In this document: one piece after another, positions 7,302 to 17,560 of the stretch | How the letters are laid out: each line of letters begins with the position of its first letter | How positions within the stretch are numbered: position 1 is the first letter of the stretch | Assembly (NCBI RefSeq): GCF_900110955.1 | Contig: NZ_FOFR01000001.1 | Location: 186,001-250,000, forward strand | DNA length: 64,000 bases | DNA from: Lentzea xinjiangensis | GTDB taxonomy: Bacteria; Actinomycetota; Actinomycetes; Mycobacteriales; Pseudonocardiaceae | Reading direction: 5' to 3' | Notes under the pieces: generated by a model | What the model was told of the DNA's origin: nothing | Seen by the model: the letters and a program-made list of their open reading frames with translations, nothing else | The model's database searches: none | Translations under genes and position numbers: made by a program

Positions 7302-9598
7302 GCGCTCGACTTCTCCGGTGTCACGTTCTCGATGGACGGTGCGTCGCCGTTCTCGCCGTTGCGGGCGCGGACCCGCTTGTAGATCCGCCGCCCCGAGAGC
7401 AGGACGAGCGCGATCCCGGCGATCACGGTGACGATCACCGTGATGGTGCCGTACGCGGACGACGACACCTCCAGCTTGACAGTGTCACCCAGAGCGACGC
7501 CCTCGGGAGTGGTCAGGCGGACGTTGACCGGGAACCGGCCGGAGCGCAGCACCTCGACCGGCACCCGCACGACGCGTTCGCCGCGGGCGGGAAGCACCTG
7601 GTCGGCGAGGTCGAGCTTCCGGATTCCCGGCGTGTCGGCGAGCGTGATCCGGACGGTCATGCGGACGTCGAGCCGGTTGGTGATCGTGACGGGGATCGGG
7701 CTGTCGCCGGAGCCGAGCAGGATCGGGCTGTTGGGCTGCGTCACCCCGACCATGCCCGTGAGCGCGTCGAGCTCGCTCTGGCTGACCTCGGCCGCGGACC
7801 GGGCGCCCTGCTCGTTCGACCGCCACGCGCCGGACATCGCGCGCAGCAGGCCGAGCCACAGCGGGTCGGCCAGGTCGGCGGGCGAGGCGTGCTCGCTGTC
7901 CTCCTGCTGCATGGCCGCGACCACACCGTTGAGCTGCACGCTCTGGGCCGTCACGGAGTTCGCGACGATCGGCGAGATCTCCCGCGCGCCGGCCTCCGCC
8001 GGGTAGGCGATCCTGGCGTTCGCCACGGCCGGGGTGGCGCTGGTCAGCTCACCGAGCCCGGTCTGGGCCGCGTACCCGCCGGCGAGCAGCTTCTGCGCGG
8101 CGGTGAGGAACTCGGTCATCTCCGGCAGCGGTGCGTTCCACCGGCGCGGCGGCGCGACCAGCACGTTGCGGCCGTCGCCCTGCCAGCCGGCGCGGAACAC
8201 CAGCACCGACAGCGCGTTCTGCACGGACACAGGCTGGCTCTCGACCGGCGCCGCCACCCCGGACAGGGTGCGCGGGCGCGAGTCGCTGCCCTGCAGCGCG
8301 TCCGAGACCATCGAGTCGATCTTGACGGCGGTCACCGGGTGCTGGCCGGCGATGCCGACCGGCGCGGTGCCCTGCGCGTCGGTGAGGCCCGCCGGGTCGA
8401 GCAGCAGCGACTTCACGCCGGGGTAGCGCCGGTCCGGCTGCGGGGTGACCAGCTCGTCGAACGTCGGCTGGTCCAGCACGCCGTCCTCCGGCCACACCAG
8501 GTCGGGCAGCGGCTGCACGGACAGGACGTCCTGGATCAGCCTGGGCCCGTCGGTGACCGCGAGTGTCCGCATGGTGCCGAGCTTCGCCCTGGTCAGCGCC
8601 ACGAGGTCGGCGTCGGCGGACGGCAGCGCGACGACGCACCGGCCCGTGACGGCGAGCTTGAGCCGGTCGAGCCACAGCTTCGCCTCGACCTGGCCCTTGC
8701 CGTCCGTGCCACCGCGCACCTTGTACCCGGTGCTCATGGCCTGGACGGTGCGCAGCAGGTCGGGGTCGATGGCGAGGCACATGGCCGTGCTCATCGAGGA
8801 GATCGCCTGCTCGTAGGCCTGCAACAGGCCGTACAGCCGCCCGTTGACCGACAGCGACGTGGTGAGCTCGTCGTCGATCAGCTCCGACTGCCCGCCGCCG
8901 GCCAGCCGGACGAGCCGGGGGCGGTCCGCGATCGGCCAGAGCACGGTGAGCTTCGCGGGCGCGCCCTGCTTGCCCTTCGTCTCGCCGCCGGGCACGCCGA
9001 GCACGGGCAGCAGCGTCGACAGCGCCGCGAGCCGGGCCTGGCCGCCGAAGTCCGGTTTGCCGTTGACGTTGGCGAGGATCGGGTAGATGCCGGGCTGCTC
9101 GACCTCGAGCGAGGTGGGCTCGGACCCGCGCAGCGGCACGGTGAGGGAGAAGTCCGCCTGCTGGCCGGGCTCGAGCGCGCCGGCGACCGGGGTGAACCTG
9201 GGCTGCACGGCCTCGGCCGCCGCCGGTTCCCTCAGCGCCTTGCGCAGCTCGTCCTCGGTGGCGAGCGGCTGGCCGCGCTCCAGGCGCAGCACGATGTCGG
9301 AGACCTTGCGGTCGCCGACGTTGACGATCTTGCCGGTGATCGTGACCGTGGCCGGGGAGTCGCTGGTCACGAACCGGGGGGTGAGCTGGGCGATGTCGAG
9401 CCGCAGGAACTGCGGCTGCTGCTGGCCGGGCTGGGCGGAGAGCGATCTCGTGGCCCACACCTGGGTGGCGGGCGCCGGCAGGAACGGCAGCGCGTCGACC
9501 TCGTCCGGCTGTGACTGCTCGACGGCGCCCGCGGGCGGCGTGGCGATCACCAGGAACGCGGCGACGGCGGCTGTGCAGACGAGCTTCCTCAGGCTCAC
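7298..9598 (-). CDS. DUF6049 family exported membrane-anchored protein
   Basis: A 766-residue protein with a signal peptide ([20 protein letters not shown], cleavage near PAGAVE), a long extracytoplasmic region rich in beta-sandwich-like segments, one C-terminal membrane helix ([20 protein letters not shown]) and a basic tail. It is equivalent by position to mycobacterial Rv3909 beside murJ. Function is unknown, but it is conserved with murJ and probably assists cell-envelope assembly. The GTG start overlaps the Nudix gene stop (GTGA), and its own stop overlaps the murJ start. Confidence 0.85.
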   Translation of the reverse strand: MSLRKLVCTAAVAAFLVIATPPAGAVEQSQPDEVDALPFLPAPATQVWATRSLSAQPGQQQPQFLRLDIAQLTPRFVTSDSPATVTITGKIVNVGDRKVSDIVLRLERGQPLATEDELRKALREPAAAEAVQPRFTPVAGALEPGQQADFSLTVPLRGSEPTSLEVEQPGIYPILANVNGKPDFGGQARLAALSTLLPVLGVPGGETKGKQGAPAKLTVLWPIADRPRLVRLAGGGQSELIDDELTTSLSVNGRLYGLLQAYEQAISSMSTAMCLAIDPDLLRTVQAMSTGYKVRGGTDGKGQVEAKLWLDRLKLAVTGRCVVALPSADADLVALTRAKLGTMRTLAVTDGPRLIQDVLSVQPLPDLVWPEDGVLDQPTFDELVTPQPDRRYPGVKSLLLDPAGLTDAQGTAPVGIAGQHPVTAVKIDSMVSDALQGSDSRPRTLSGVAAPVESQPVSVQNALSVLVFRAGWQGDGRNVLVAPPRRWNAPLPEMTEFLTAAQKLLAGGYAAQTGLGELTSATPAVANARIAYPAEAGAREISPIVANSVTAQSVQLNGVVAAMQQEDSEHASPADLADPLWLGLLRAMSGAWRSNEQGARSAAEVSQSELDALTGMVGVTQPNSPILLGSGDSPIPVTITNRLDVRMTVRITLADTPGIRKLDLADQVLPARGERVVRVPVEVLRSGRFPVNVRLTTPEGVALGDTVKLEVSSSAYGTITVIVTVIAGIALVLLSGRRIYKRVRARNGENGDAPSIENVTPEKSSA

Positions 9599-10110
9599 GC
9601 CGACTCCGCCCCGTTCGGGCAGGGGTCTGCGAGCAGTTCGGCGGCTCGGCGGACCAGACGGCGCTCATCGGCGTACGCGAGTCGCTCGTCCAGCTCGCCG
9701 AGTGGCACCCACGCCACCTCGGTGACCTCCACGTCTTCGTCGGAAAGCTCTCCCCCCAGCGCTTCGAGGAGGAAGTGGTGAACAGTCTTGTGCACCCGGC
9801 GGTCGTCCGCGACGAACCAGTAGTCGATCGACCCCAGCGGGCGCAGCACCCTGCTATGAATACCGGTCTCCTCGGCGACCTCGCGCACCGCGGTCTGTTC
9901 CGCGGTCTCGCCGGCCTCGATGTGACCCTTGGGCAGAGACCACAGCAACCGGCCGCGCCGGTCAAGTCTCCCGATCACCGCGGCCCGCTGCTCGCCGTCG
10001 AGCACCAGGCCACCGGCCGACGTCTCGTCGACCGTCTTGAGCCTCCTGCCCCGGCGCCTCCTCCGGCGCCCCGGTGCGGGGCCTCCGGAACGTGCGGCTG
10101 ACTGGGGCAT
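9595..10110 (-). CDS. Nudix hydrolase
   Basis: A 171-residue protein with a complete Nudix box ([20 protein letters not shown] then TG, the GX5EX7REVXEEXG pattern) at about residues 62-84, after an Arg-rich N-terminus ([11 protein letters not shown]). The family hydrolyses nucleoside diphosphates linked to another moiety; the actual substrate cannot be told. It is syntenic with mycobacterial Rv3908 (MutT4). The start is ATG 10110; longer upstream readings are antisense to cca. It is the first gene of the operon leading through DUF6049, murJ and the pseudokinase. Confidence 0.9.
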   Translation of the reverse strand: MPQSAARSGGPAPGRRRRRRGRRLKTVDETSAGGLVLDGEQRAAVIGRLDRRGRLLWSLPKGHIEAGETAEQTAVREVAEETGIHSRVLRPLGSIDYWFVADDRRVHKTVHHFLLEALGGELSDEDVEVTEVAWVPLGELDERLAYADERRLVRRAAELLADPCPNGAESA

Positions 10111-10152
10111 ACGGCCGATCGTACTTACGAACGTTGAGTACGCTGGTTTCCC

Positions 10153-11589
10153 GTGTCTCGATCGCTCCAGCAGAATGCGGTGGTGGAAGAGCCCGCTATC
10201 ACACCAGTCGTCGCCGAGCTCGCCGCTCGGTTCACCGCCGGGGGCAAGCGCCTCTACCTCGTGGGCGGGAGTGTGCGCGACGCTGTGCTGGGGCGCCCGA
10301 CGAACGACTTCGACTTCACCACCGACGCGCGTCCCGCCGAGGTCCAGCGGCTGCTCAAGGGCTGGGCCGACGCCCAGTGGGACACCGGGATCGCGTTCGG
10401 CACGGTCGGCGCCTCGAAGAACGGCGAGATCATCGAGATCACGACGTTCCGCGCGGACGTCTACGACGGCGTGACCCGCAACCCCGAGGTGACCTTCGGC
10501 GACACGATCGACGGCGACCTCGTGCGCCGCGACTTCACGGTCAACGCGATGGCCTTCGACGTCGCCGCCCGCGAGTTCGTCGACCCGACGGGTGGTCTGG
10601 CGGCCGTCCGCGAAGGCGTGCTGGACACACCGGCGACCCCGCAGGAGTCGTTCGGCGACGACCCGTTGCGGATGCTGCGCGCCGCGCGGTTCGTCTCGCA
10701 GCTCGGCTTCACCGCGGCGCCGCGGGTGGTCGAGGCGATGCGGTCGATGGCAGGCGAGCTCGCCCGCATCACGCCGGAGCGCGTGCAGGTGGAGCTCTCG
10801 AAGCTCCTGTGCGGCGCGCACCCGCGCCGCGGCATCGAGCTCATGGTCGAGACCGGGCTGGCCGACGTCGTGCTGCCCGAGCTCACGGCCATGAAGCTGG
10901 AGATCGACGAACATCATCAGCACAAGGACGTCTTCCACCACTCGCTGGTTGTCCTGGAGCAGGCGATCGATCTCGAAGATGATGATCGATCACCCGATCT
11001 GGTCCTGCGGATCGCGGCGTTGCTGCACGACATCGGCAAGCCGGCCACCAGGAGGTTCGAGCCGGGTGGCGGGGTCTCGTTCCACCACCACGAGGTCGTG
11101 GGCGCGAAGATGGTCCGCAAGCGCTTGCGAGCGTTGCGGTACTCGAAGGAGATCACCGAGGACGTCGCGAAGCTCGTCTACCTCCACCTGCGCTTCCACG
11201 GTTACGGCAACGGCGAGTGGACCGACTCGGCGGTGCGCCGGTACGTGACGGACGCGGGCGACCTGCTGACGCGGCTGCACAAGCTCGTCCGGGCCGACTG
11301 CACGACCCGGAACAAGCGCAAGGCGAACCTGCTGCGGCGGACCTACGACTCGCTGGAGGAACGCATCGCGCGCATCGCCGCCGAGGAGGACCTCGCGCGC
11401 GTGCGGCCCGACCTCGACGGCAACGAGATCATGAAGCTGCTCGGCCTGCCGCCGGGCCCGCAGGTCGGCGCCGCGTGGAAGTTCCTCAAGGAGCTCCGGC
11501 TCGACCAGGGACCGCTGGACCGCGACGAGGCCGAGGCGGCACTGCTCGCCTGGGCGCGCGAACAGGGGCTCACGCCGCCCGCTTCGTGA
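10153..11589 (+). CDS. cca: CCA-adding tRNA nucleotidyltransferase
   Basis: A 478-residue class II nucleotidyltransferase that adds or repairs the 3' CCA end of tRNA. The head domain has [12 protein letters not shown] followed by the metal-binding DFDF (residues about 35-55), then the [10 protein letters not shown] motif and the [12 protein letters not shown] region. An HD domain (LLHDIGKP, with HHH downstream) follows at about 295-320, as in mycobacterial PcnA (Rv3907c). GTG 10153 lies about eight bases after a TACGCT -10-like box, so the message may be leaderless. Divergent from the Nudix gene with a 42-base gap. Confidence 0.95.
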   Translation: MSRSLQQNAVVEEPAITPVVAELAARFTAGGKRLYLVGGSVRDAVLGRPTNDFDFTTDARPAEVQRLLKGWADAQWDTGIAFGTVGASKNGEIIEITTFRADVYDGVTRNPEVTFGDTIDGDLVRRDFTVNAMAFDVAAREFVDPTGGLAAVREGVLDTPATPQESFGDDPLRMLRAARFVSQLGFTAAPRVVEAMRSMAGELARITPERVQVELSKLLCGAHPRRGIELMVETGLADVVLPELTAMKLEIDEHHQHKDVFHHSLVVLEQAIDLEDDDRSPDLVLRIAALLHDIGKPATRRFEPGGGVSFHHHEVVGAKMVRKRLRALRYSKEITEDVAKLVYLHLRFHGYGNGEWTDSAVRRYVTDAGDLLTRLHKLVRADCTTRNKRKANLLRRTYDSLEERIARIAAEEDLARVRPDLDGNEIMKLLGLPPGPQVGAAWKFLKELRLDQGPLDRDEAEAALLAWAREQGLTPPAS

Positions 11590-11608
11590 CGCATAGTGAG
11601 TGGATGGA

Positions 11609-11641
11609 ATCCCCGCGTTAGCGATCTGTCAGCGCGGGGAT
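11609..11641 (+). terminator. Terminator after cca
   Basis: ATCCCCGCG (11609-11617) pairs with CGCGGGGAT (11633-11641) around a 15-base loop, 20 bases after the cca stop. Confidence 0.7.
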
Positions 11642-11684
11642 GCACCATGGGTGTGCGCAAGGGGTGCGCATGGGGGTGGTGCAG

Positions 11685-11939
11685 ATGTTCTCCTGGGGAC
11701 TTTCCGCAGGTCCCGCCACACACGACCTGGACGTGCTGACCGACGACCAGCGGGTCGTGCTGAGGTGTCTCGCCCGTGGCCACGAGGACCACGAGATCGC
11801 GCGCGTGCTCGGCGTCGGGCTCCAGCAGGTCGTCGACGAGGTCGCCGACATCCTGCGGCGCCTCGACCTACCTGATCGGGTGGCTGCCGTCGTCTTCGCG
11901 CACGAGGCGGGGATGCTGCACCTGCCCTTTCCGCGCTAG
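11685..11939 (+). CDS. Small LuxR-type helix-turn-helix protein
   Basis: An 84-residue protein consisting almost wholly of a LuxR/GerE-like DNA-binding domain: LTDDQRVVLRCLARGHEDHE, then IARVLGVGLQQVVDEVADIL and a final helix. No receiver or sensor domain is present. The start is ATG 11685, with GGGGGTGG eight bases upstream. Its last 72 bases overlap the end of the convergent MFS gene, which is unusual; the HTH pattern supports it as real. Target unknown. Confidence 0.65.
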   Translation: MFSWGLSAGPATHDLDVLTDDQRVVLRCLARGHEDHEIARVLGVGLQQVVDEVADILRRLDLPDRVAAVVFAHEAGMLHLPFPR

Positions 11940-13205
11940 CAGCAGGTAGGCGCCCAGACCGGCCAGGTAGAGGCACGCGGCGGTGACGATGAGACCGGGC
12001 GAACGCCCGTCCAGGGGGACCACCGTCGCGGTGAGGGACACCGCGGTGACCTGCGTGATGTTGAAGAGGGTGTCGTACAGGGCGAAGACCCGGCCGCGCA
12101 CCTCGTCGCCGACGTCGTGCTGCACCGCGGTGTCCACGCAGAGCTTGACGACCTGACCGGCGAAGATGATCACGAAACCGGCCGCCAGGACGGTGGGCAG
12201 CGTCATCGGCAGCCCCAGCCCGACCTGCGCGACGGCGGCGAGCAGCAACGCGCCGCAGATCGTGCGCCTGGTGCCGAACCTGTCGACGATCCGGTCGGTG
12301 AGCACGCCCGCGAGCAGGATGCCCGCACCGCCCGCGACGGCGATCTCGCCGAGCCCGCCGATGCCCGCCTTGAGGAAGCCGACGTCCTCCAGGCTGTAGC
12401 GCATCAGCAGCAGCGTGACCATCAGGCTCACGGCGAACCCGGCCCGGTGCGCGAGCAGCGCCGCGAGCCCGGCCGTGACGCTCGGGGTGTGCAGGGTGGC
12501 CTTGCCGCCGTCGAGCAGACCGCGCGCGACGGCCGTGACCGCGTTGTGCGGCTCGTCGACCTCGTCCGGCCCGAGCACGCCCGCGGAGAACCGGCTCGCG
12601 ATGAACGCGCCGAGCAGCAACCCCACGACGGCGGTGCTGGTGGTCCACCCCGACCCGCCGTCGCCGGCGCCGAGCACCGTGCGGAACCCGATCGCGCAGC
12701 CCGCGCCGACCACGGCCATGATCGCTCCGGCCGTCGTCGCCAGCGCGTTGGCCTCGACCAGGTGGTCTTCCGGGACGACGTGCGGCAGCGAGGCGCTCAG
12801 CCCGGCCCCGACGAACCGGCCGATGCCCATCACGACGAGCGCCGAGACGTAGAGCGGCAGCCCGCTCAGCCCCGTCGCGACCGCCGCGGCGGTGAGCAGC
12901 ACGAAGACGGCACGCAGGACGTTCGCCGCGACGATGACGCGCTTGCGGTCCCACCTGTCCAGCAGCGCGCCGGTGAACGGGCCGATGAGCGAGTACGGCA
13001 GCAGGAGCACCGCGAACCCGGCCGCGATGGCCAGCGGATCGGCCTGCCGTTCGGGGTTGAAGAGCACAGCGCCGGCGAGCCCGGCCTGGAAGACCCCGTC
13101 GCCCCACTGCGACGCGAGGCGGGTGGCGAGGAGCCTGCGGTAGTCGGGGATGCCGAGGAACCGGCGTGATCCCCAGTGGTGCCTTTCCACCGCGAGCCTT
13201 GTCAC
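11868..13205 (-). CDS. Major facilitator superfamily exporter
   Basis: A 445-residue protein with about twelve membrane helices. The loop 2-3 motif GALLDRWDRKRVIV matches MFS motif A, with a second copy GVLTDRIVDRFGTRRTI in the other half. The drug-efflux or MFS_3-like layout suggests export, but the substrate is unknown. The start is taken as GTG 13205 because a TACAGT -10-like box ends six bases upstream (leaderless); ATG 13226 would add seven residues. It overlaps the small HTH gene tail to tail. Confidence 0.85.
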   Translation of the reverse strand: MTRLAVERHHWGSRRFLGIPDYRRLLATRLASQWGDGVFQAGLAGAVLFNPERQADPLAIAAGFAVLLLPYSLIGPFTGALLDRWDRKRVIVAANVLRAVFVLLTAAAVATGLSGLPLYVSALVVMGIGRFVGAGLSASLPHVVPEDHLVEANALATTAGAIMAVVGAGCAIGFRTVLGAGDGGSGWTTSTAVVGLLLGAFIASRFSAGVLGPDEVDEPHNAVTAVARGLLDGGKATLHTPSVTAGLAALLAHRAGFAVSLMVTLLLMRYSLEDVGFLKAGIGGLGEIAVAGGAGILLAGVLTDRIVDRFGTRRTICGALLLAAVAQVGLGLPMTLPTVLAAGFVIIFAGQVVKLCVDTAVQHDVGDEVRGRVFALYDTLFNITQVTAVSLTATVVPLDGRSPGLIVTAACLYLAGLGAYLLLARKGQVQHPRLVREDDGSHPIR

Positions 13206-13235
13206 CGTTGCACTGTATGCGCGCACCGGCGAAAA

Positions 13236-13378
13236 CCACGAAAGCCGGACCTCACGGTCCGGCTCCCCTGGATCGGATGCCAGGTCGCCTCACGGCGCGA
13301 TGCACTACGCGGCTCCAGCCGAACGGTATTCCGCGAAGGCGGTTGTCTGTTGAGCCCGGGGGACACAAAGACATCCGA
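13236..13378 (-). ncRNA. Candidate structured small RNA ending in a terminator
   Basis: The gap between the divergent MFS and yqgE genes contains, on the minus strand, four hairpins in series: CGCGG/CCGCG (13331-13335 with 13308-13312), CGCC-GTGA-GGCG (13297-13286), CCTGG/CCAGG (13284-13280 with 13271-13267) and a 9-bp terminator-like stem AGCCGGACC/GGTCCGGCT with a GTGA loop (13264-13243) followed by TTTCGTGGTTTTC. A promoter lies just upstream: TAGACT (13390-13385), and an ECF-like GGAAC-N17-CGTT (13415-13390). No protein gene exists that this terminator could serve. No match to a known RNA family is recognised. Confidence 0.5.
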
Positions 13379-13442
13379 CACCTCAGTCTAACGGGACGCG
13401 GGCCTGAGTTGTTCCGGCGATCACGGGTGATTTCATGGTGAC

Positions 13443-14015
13443 GTGCGTCCCGATGCCGAAGTCGAGCCAGGCTCCCTCTTGGTTGCCGCTCCGAGCCTGA
13501 ACGACCCGAACTTCAAGCGCACGGTCGTTTACATCATCGACCAGCGTCCGGAGGGGACCCTCGGTGTCGTGCTGAACCGTCCCTCCGAGGTGGCGGTGCA
13601 CGACGTGTTGCCGCCGTGGGGTCCGCACGTCAGCAAACCGCAGTGCGTCCACATCGGCGGTCCCGTCGAGCAGAAGACGGCGCTGTGCCTCGCGGCGCTG
13701 AAGGCGGGCACCGATCCGTCGACCGTGGACGGCCTGGTCGGGGTGCAGGGCCCGGTGGCGCTGATCGACCTGGACGCCGAGCCGGACGACCTGCTGCCGC
13801 TGGTGCGCGGCCTGCGGGTGTTCGCGGGCTACTCGGGGTGGGGCGAGGGGCAGCTCGCGGGCGAGATCGAGCGCGGCGACTGGATCGTCGTGACCGGACT
13901 GGCCGACGACGTGCTCGCCGGGGCGAACACCGACCTGTGGGGACGGGTGCTGCGCCGCCAGGGGATGCCGCTGGCGCTGCTGTCGACCTACCCGGCCGAC
14001 GTCCGCACCAACTGA
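13443..14015 (+). CDS. YqgE/AlgH family protein (UPF0301)
   Basis: A 190-residue single-domain protein with family hallmarks: PGSLLVAAPSLNDPNFKRTV at the start, GTLGVVLNRP, and GYSGWGEGQLAGEI with DWIV near the end. The molecular function of this widespread family is unclear. The start is GTG 13443. Mycobacterial Rv0038 occupies a similar place near leuS. The gene ends at a near-consensus parS site. Confidence 0.92.
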   Translation: MRPDAEVEPGSLLVAAPSLNDPNFKRTVVYIIDQRPEGTLGVVLNRPSEVAVHDVLPPWGPHVSKPQCVHIGGPVEQKTALCLAALKAGTDPSTVDGLVGVQGPVALIDLDAEPDDLLPLVRGLRVFAGYSGWGEGQLAGEIERGDWIVVTGLADDVLAGANTDLWGRVLRRQGMPLALLSTYPADVRTN

Positions 14016-14028
14016 TTCACGTGAAACG
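14013..14028. promoter_or_regulatory. parS: Candidate parS centromere site
   Basis: TGATTCACGTGAAACG matches the ParB-binding consensus TGTTTCACGTGAAACA at 14 of 16 positions and 13 of 14 in the core. It overlaps the stop codon of the YqgE gene. Most chromosomal parS sites lie near oriC, as this locus does. Confidence 0.7.
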
Positions 14029-14033
14029 TCGGG

Positions 14034-14438
14034 CTAGAGCCCGGCGAGCGGGGAGCAGCCGCCACCGCCGCACGCGCAGCCGCCGCAGCCCTTGGGCTTG
14101 ACCGGTTCCGGCAGCATCGCGGCCGCGCGGTGCCCCATCACGCCACCGGCGGCGGCGATGACGAGCGCGCCGACGAGACCGATGATCCCGGCGGTGACCG
14201 CGAGGTCGACCATCACGAACGCCATCGCGCCGGACACGACGGCGACGGCACCGGCCGCGACGTTCGGCACGCCGGCGACCCGGTTGGCCAGGGCGAACGT
14301 CTCCTCGTCCCGCAGGGCCGCCGCCGTGCGCACCCCGGCGAACCGGTTGCGCCGCAGCTTGCCCTGCAGACCCAGCAGACCGACCGCGCCGAGAGCGACG
14401 CCGAGCACACCGAGGACGACCGACAGCACGATGTTCAC
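14034..14438 (-). CDS. SdpI-family membrane protein with Cys/Gly-rich tail
   Basis: A 134-residue protein. The SdpI-like signature RRNRFAGVRTAAALRDEETF follows the first membrane helix, and two further hydrophobic segments bring the total to about three. The family includes the Bacillus immunity protein SdpI; in actinobacteria the role is unknown. The tail after the last helix carries GCGGCACGGGGC, four cysteines among glycines, which could bind a metal or form disulfides. The start is GTG 14438 (VNIVLSVVLG). Convergent with yqgE. Confidence 0.75.
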   Translation of the reverse strand: MNIVLSVVLGVLGVALGAVGLLGLQGKLRRNRFAGVRTAAALRDEETFALANRVAGVPNVAAGAVAVVSGAMAFVMVDLAVTAGIIGLVGALVIAAAGGVMGHRAAAMLPEPVKPKGCGGCACGGGGCSPLAGL

Positions 14439-14550
14439 CCCATGAGGGTAGGCCTCGACCCGCGTTCCTCCCACGGTCACCCCGGCCGGGTGTGCTGCAC
14501 GCCATGCCCGGCGCCTCGCCCACGCCTCCGGAGCGACGCAGGTCACCCCG

Positions 14551-14580
14551 TTCATCGAGCTTGCGGTGCGCTGATACCGT
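14551..14580 (+). promoter_or_regulatory. Promoter of the leuS leader
   Basis: A TACCGT -10 box (14575-14580) lies 18 bases after a weak -35, TTCATC (14551-14556). The -10 ends eight bases before the leader-peptide ATG, so that peptide would be translated from a leaderless start. Confidence 0.5.
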
Positions 14581-14588
14581 TGAGGACA

Positions 14589-14618
14589 TGAGCACGGCCC
14601 GCCTGCTCCTTATCTAGC
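14589..14618 (+). CDS. leuS leader peptide (MSTARLLLI)
   Basis: A nine-codon ORF, ATG to TAG, with three consecutive leucine codons (CTG CTC CTT) followed by ATC, 108 bases upstream of leuS. Leader-peptide attenuation driven by leucine codons is established for leucine and branched-chain biosynthesis genes in bacteria. Here it precedes the leucyl-tRNA synthetase, so stalling when charged tRNA-Leu is scarce could raise leuS expression. The downstream hairpins (14652-14676) fit such a switch. The function is inferred. Confidence 0.65.
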
Positions 14619-14651
14619 CGCGGCGACCTGATCGGAAGACGGTCGGCGCGG

Positions 14652-14676
14652 CAGCCCTCCATGCCCATCTGGGCTG
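14652..14676 (+). promoter_or_regulatory. Alternative hairpins of the leuS attenuator
   Basis: CAGCCC (14652-14657) can pair with GGGCTG (14671-14676), or GCCCA (14663-14667) with TGGGC (14670-14674). The pairings exclude each other. A G-run and TTTCGTC follow, and leuS starts 50 bases later. Confidence 0.45.
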
Positions 14677-14726
14677 GGGGGTTTCGTCATGTCAGGGGCA
14701 GGATCGATGTGAGAGGGACGCCTGAG

Positions 14727-17519
14727 ATGAGCACGGACGCGGCGGAGATTCCCGCCTACCGCTACACCGCCGAGCTGGCGAACCAGATCGAGGAGCGGTG
14801 GCAGCGGTACTGGGAGGAGCACGGCACCTACCACGCGCCGAACCCCGTCGGCCCGCTCAAGGGCGACGTCCCGGACGACAAGCTGTTCGTGCAGGACATG
14901 TTCCCGTACCCGAGCGGCGCCGGCCTGCACGTCGGCCACCCGCTGGGCTTCATCGGCACGGACGTGTTCGCGCGGTACCACCGCATGAACGGCCGCAACG
15001 TGCTGCACACCATGGGCTTCGACGCGTTCGGCCTGCCGGCCGAGCAGTACGCGGTGCAGACCGGCCAGCACCCGCGCAAGACCACCGAAGACAACATCAA
15101 CACGTACCTGCGCCAGATCCGCAGGCTGGGGCTGGGCCACGACGAGCGGCGCCGTATCTCCACGATCGACCCCGAGTACTACAAGTGGACCCAGTGGATC
15201 TTCCTGCAGATCTTCAACTCCTGGTACGACCCGGAGCTGCGCAAGGCCCGTCCCATCGCCGAGCTGATCTCGCAGTTCGAGTCTGGCGAGCGGGACGTCC
15301 CGGGCGGTCACAAGTGGTCTGAGCTGTCTTTTGCCGACCAGCAAAGGATCTTGGGCGAATTCCGGCTGGCCTACATGTCGGAGGCGCCCGTCAACTGGTG
15401 TCCGGGACTGGGTACTGTACTGGCGAACGAAGAGGTCACCGCGGACGGTCGCAGTGAGCGTGGCAACTTCCCGGTGTTCAGGAAAAACCTGCGCCAGTGG
15501 ATGATGCGCATCACCGCGTACTCGGACCGGCTGATCGACGACTTGGACCGGCTGGACTGGCCGGACAAGGTCAAGGCCATGCAGCGCAACTGGATCGGGC
15601 GCTCGCATGGTGCCCGTGTCCGATTTGCGGTGGGAGACGAGAGCATTGAGGTCTTCACGACCCGTCCGGACACGTTGTTCGGCGCGACCTACATGGTCCT
15701 GGCACCGGAACACGAGCTGGTGGACCAGATTGCGGCGCCCGATCGCGTGGCAGACATCGCCGCGTACCGGCGCGCCGCGTCCCTGAAGTCCGAGCTGGAC
15801 CGTCAGGAGAACAAGGAGAAGACCGGCGTCTTCATCGGGGCGTACGCCACGAACCCGGTGAACGGCAAGGAGATCCCGGTCTACATCGCCGACTACGTCC
15901 TGATGGGCTACGGCACCGGCGCGATCATGGCCGTGCCCGGCCAGGACCAGCGCGACTGGGACTTCGCGAAGAAGTTCGACCTGCCGATCGTCCGCACCGT
16001 CCAGCCGTCGGAGGGCTTCGAGGGCGAGGCCTACACCGGCGACGGACCCGCGATCAACAGTCGCCAGGAAAATGGACTCTGCTTGGACGGCCTGACGATC
16101 GACGACGCCAAGAAGGCGATGATCGGCTGGCTGGAGGACAACGGCCACGGCCACGGCACCGTCCAGTTCAAGCTGCGCGACTGGCTGTTCAGCCGCCAGC
16201 GGTACTGGGGCGAGCCGTTCCCGGTCGTCTACGACGAGAACGGCACCGCCATCGCGCTGCCGGAGTCGATGCTGCCGGTCGAGCTGCCGGACGTCGACGA
16301 CTACTCGCCGCGCACGTTCGACCCGGAGGACGCGGACACCGAGCCGTCGCCGCCGCTGTCGCGCGCGACCGACTGGACGACGGTCGAGCTGGACCTGGGC
16401 GACGGGCTGAAGACCTACCGCCGGGACACGAACACCATGCCGAACTGGGCGGGTTCATGCTGGTACCAGCTGCGCTACGTCGACCCGGTCGAGACCGAGC
16501 GGTTCGTCAACCCGGAGAACGAGCAGTACTGGCTGGGCCCGCGCACGGCCGAGCACGGCCCGACCGACCCCGGCGGCGTCGACCTGTACATCGGCGGCGT
16601 CGAGCACGCGGTGCTGCACCTGCTGTACTCGCGCTTCTGGCAGAAGGTCCTGTTCGACCTGGGCCACCTGACCGGCGACGAGCCGTACCGCCGCCTGTTC
16701 AACCAGGGCTACATCCAGGCGTACGCGTACGTCGACCCGCGCGGCGTCTACGTGCCGGCGGACGAGGTCGTCGAGGTGGATGGCAAGTACATCTACAACG
16801 GCGAAGAAGTCCGTCGTGAGTACGGGAAGATGGGCAAGAGCCTGAAGAACGTCGTCACGCCGGACCAGATGTGCGAGACGTACGGCGCCGACACCTTCCG
16901 GTTCTACGAGATGTCCATGGGCCCGATGGACGTGTCACGTCCGTGGGCGACCAAGGACGTCGTCGGCGCGCAACGGTTCCTGCAGCGCCTGTGGCGCAAC
17001 CTGGTCGACGAGACCGACGGCTCACTGCGCGTCACCGACGAGGAGCCGTCCACTGAAGCGTTGCGGCTGCTGCACAAGACGATCGCCGGTGTGCACGACG
17101 ACTACGCGAACCTGCGCTACAACACGGCGGGCGCGAAGCTGATCGAGCTGAACAACTACGTCACCAAGCACTACGCCGCCGGCACGCCCCGCGCGCTGGC
17201 GGAACCCCTGGTGCTGATGCTGGCTCCGCAGGCCCCGCACGTGGCCGAGGAGCTGTGGGCAAAGCTGGGTCACGACGGCACGCTGGCGCACGGCCCGTTC
17301 CCCAAGGCCGACGAGCAGTACTTGGTCGAGGACACCGTCGAATACCCGATCCAGGTCAACGGCAAGGTCCGCGCACGGGTCGTGGTCGCGGCGTCCGCGT
17401 CGCAGGACGAGATCAAGGCCGCGGCGCTGGCCGAGGAGAAGATCGCCGAGCTGGTCGCCGGTGGCGAACCGCGCAAGGTGATCGTCGTGCCCGGCCGCCT
17501 GGTGAACGTCGTCCTGTAA
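14727..17519 (+). CDS. leuS: Leucyl-tRNA synthetase
   Basis: A 930-residue class I aminoacyl-tRNA synthetase that charges tRNA-Leu. The HIGH-type motif is in [16 protein letters not shown] (about residue 52), the CP1 editing domain includes [14 protein letters not shown], and KMSKS appears as GKMGKSLKN. The C-terminal anticodon-binding and leucine-specific domains are complete to LVNVVL. The start is ATG 14727 ([14 protein letters not shown]), with GAGAGGGA upstream; 22 further in-frame codons upstream belong to the leader region. Probably regulated by the leader peptide at 14589. Confidence 0.97.
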   Translation: MSTDAAEIPAYRYTAELANQIEERWQRYWEEHGTYHAPNPVGPLKGDVPDDKLFVQDMFPYPSGAGLHVGHPLGFIGTDVFARYHRMNGRNVLHTMGFDAFGLPAEQYAVQTGQHPRKTTEDNINTYLRQIRRLGLGHDERRRISTIDPEYYKWTQWIFLQIFNSWYDPELRKARPIAELISQFESGERDVPGGHKWSELSFADQQRILGEFRLAYMSEAPVNWCPGLGTVLANEEVTADGRSERGNFPVFRKNLRQWMMRITAYSDRLIDDLDRLDWPDKVKAMQRNWIGRSHGARVRFAVGDESIEVFTTRPDTLFGATYMVLAPEHELVDQIAAPDRVADIAAYRRAASLKSELDRQENKEKTGVFIGAYATNPVNGKEIPVYIADYVLMGYGTGAIMAVPGQDQRDWDFAKKFDLPIVRTVQPSEGFEGEAYTGDGPAINSRQENGLCLDGLTIDDAKKAMIGWLEDNGHGHGTVQFKLRDWLFSRQRYWGEPFPVVYDENGTAIALPESMLPVELPDVDDYSPRTFDPEDADTEPSPPLSRATDWTTVELDLGDGLKTYRRDTNTMPNWAGSCWYQLRYVDPVETERFVNPENEQYWLGPRTAEHGPTDPGGVDLYIGGVEHAVLHLLYSRFWQKVLFDLGHLTGDEPYRRLFNQGYIQAYAYVDPRGVYVPADEVVEVDGKYIYNGEEVRREYGKMGKSLKNVVTPDQMCETYGADTFRFYEMSMGPMDVSRPWATKDVVGAQRFLQRLWRNLVDETDGSLRVTDEEPSTEALRLLHKTIAGVHDDYANLRYNTAGAKLIELNNYVTKHYAAGTPRALAEPLVLMLAPQAPHVAEELWAKLGHDGTLAHGPFPKADEQYLVEDTVEYPIQVNGKVRARVVVAASASQDEIKAAALAEEKIAELVAGGEPRKVIVVPGRLVNVVL

Positions 17520-17528
17520 CGACCGCTC

Positions 17529-17560
17529 GGAGCCGGCGCGGCTACGACCGCGCCGGCTCC
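17529..17560. terminator. Shared terminator between leuS and the EcsC gene
   Basis: A perfect 13-bp stem (GGAGCCGGCGCGG, 17529-17541, with 17548-17560) and a six-base loop. The right arm is inside the last codons of the convergent EcsC gene, so one hairpin can end both transcripts. Confidence 0.85.
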
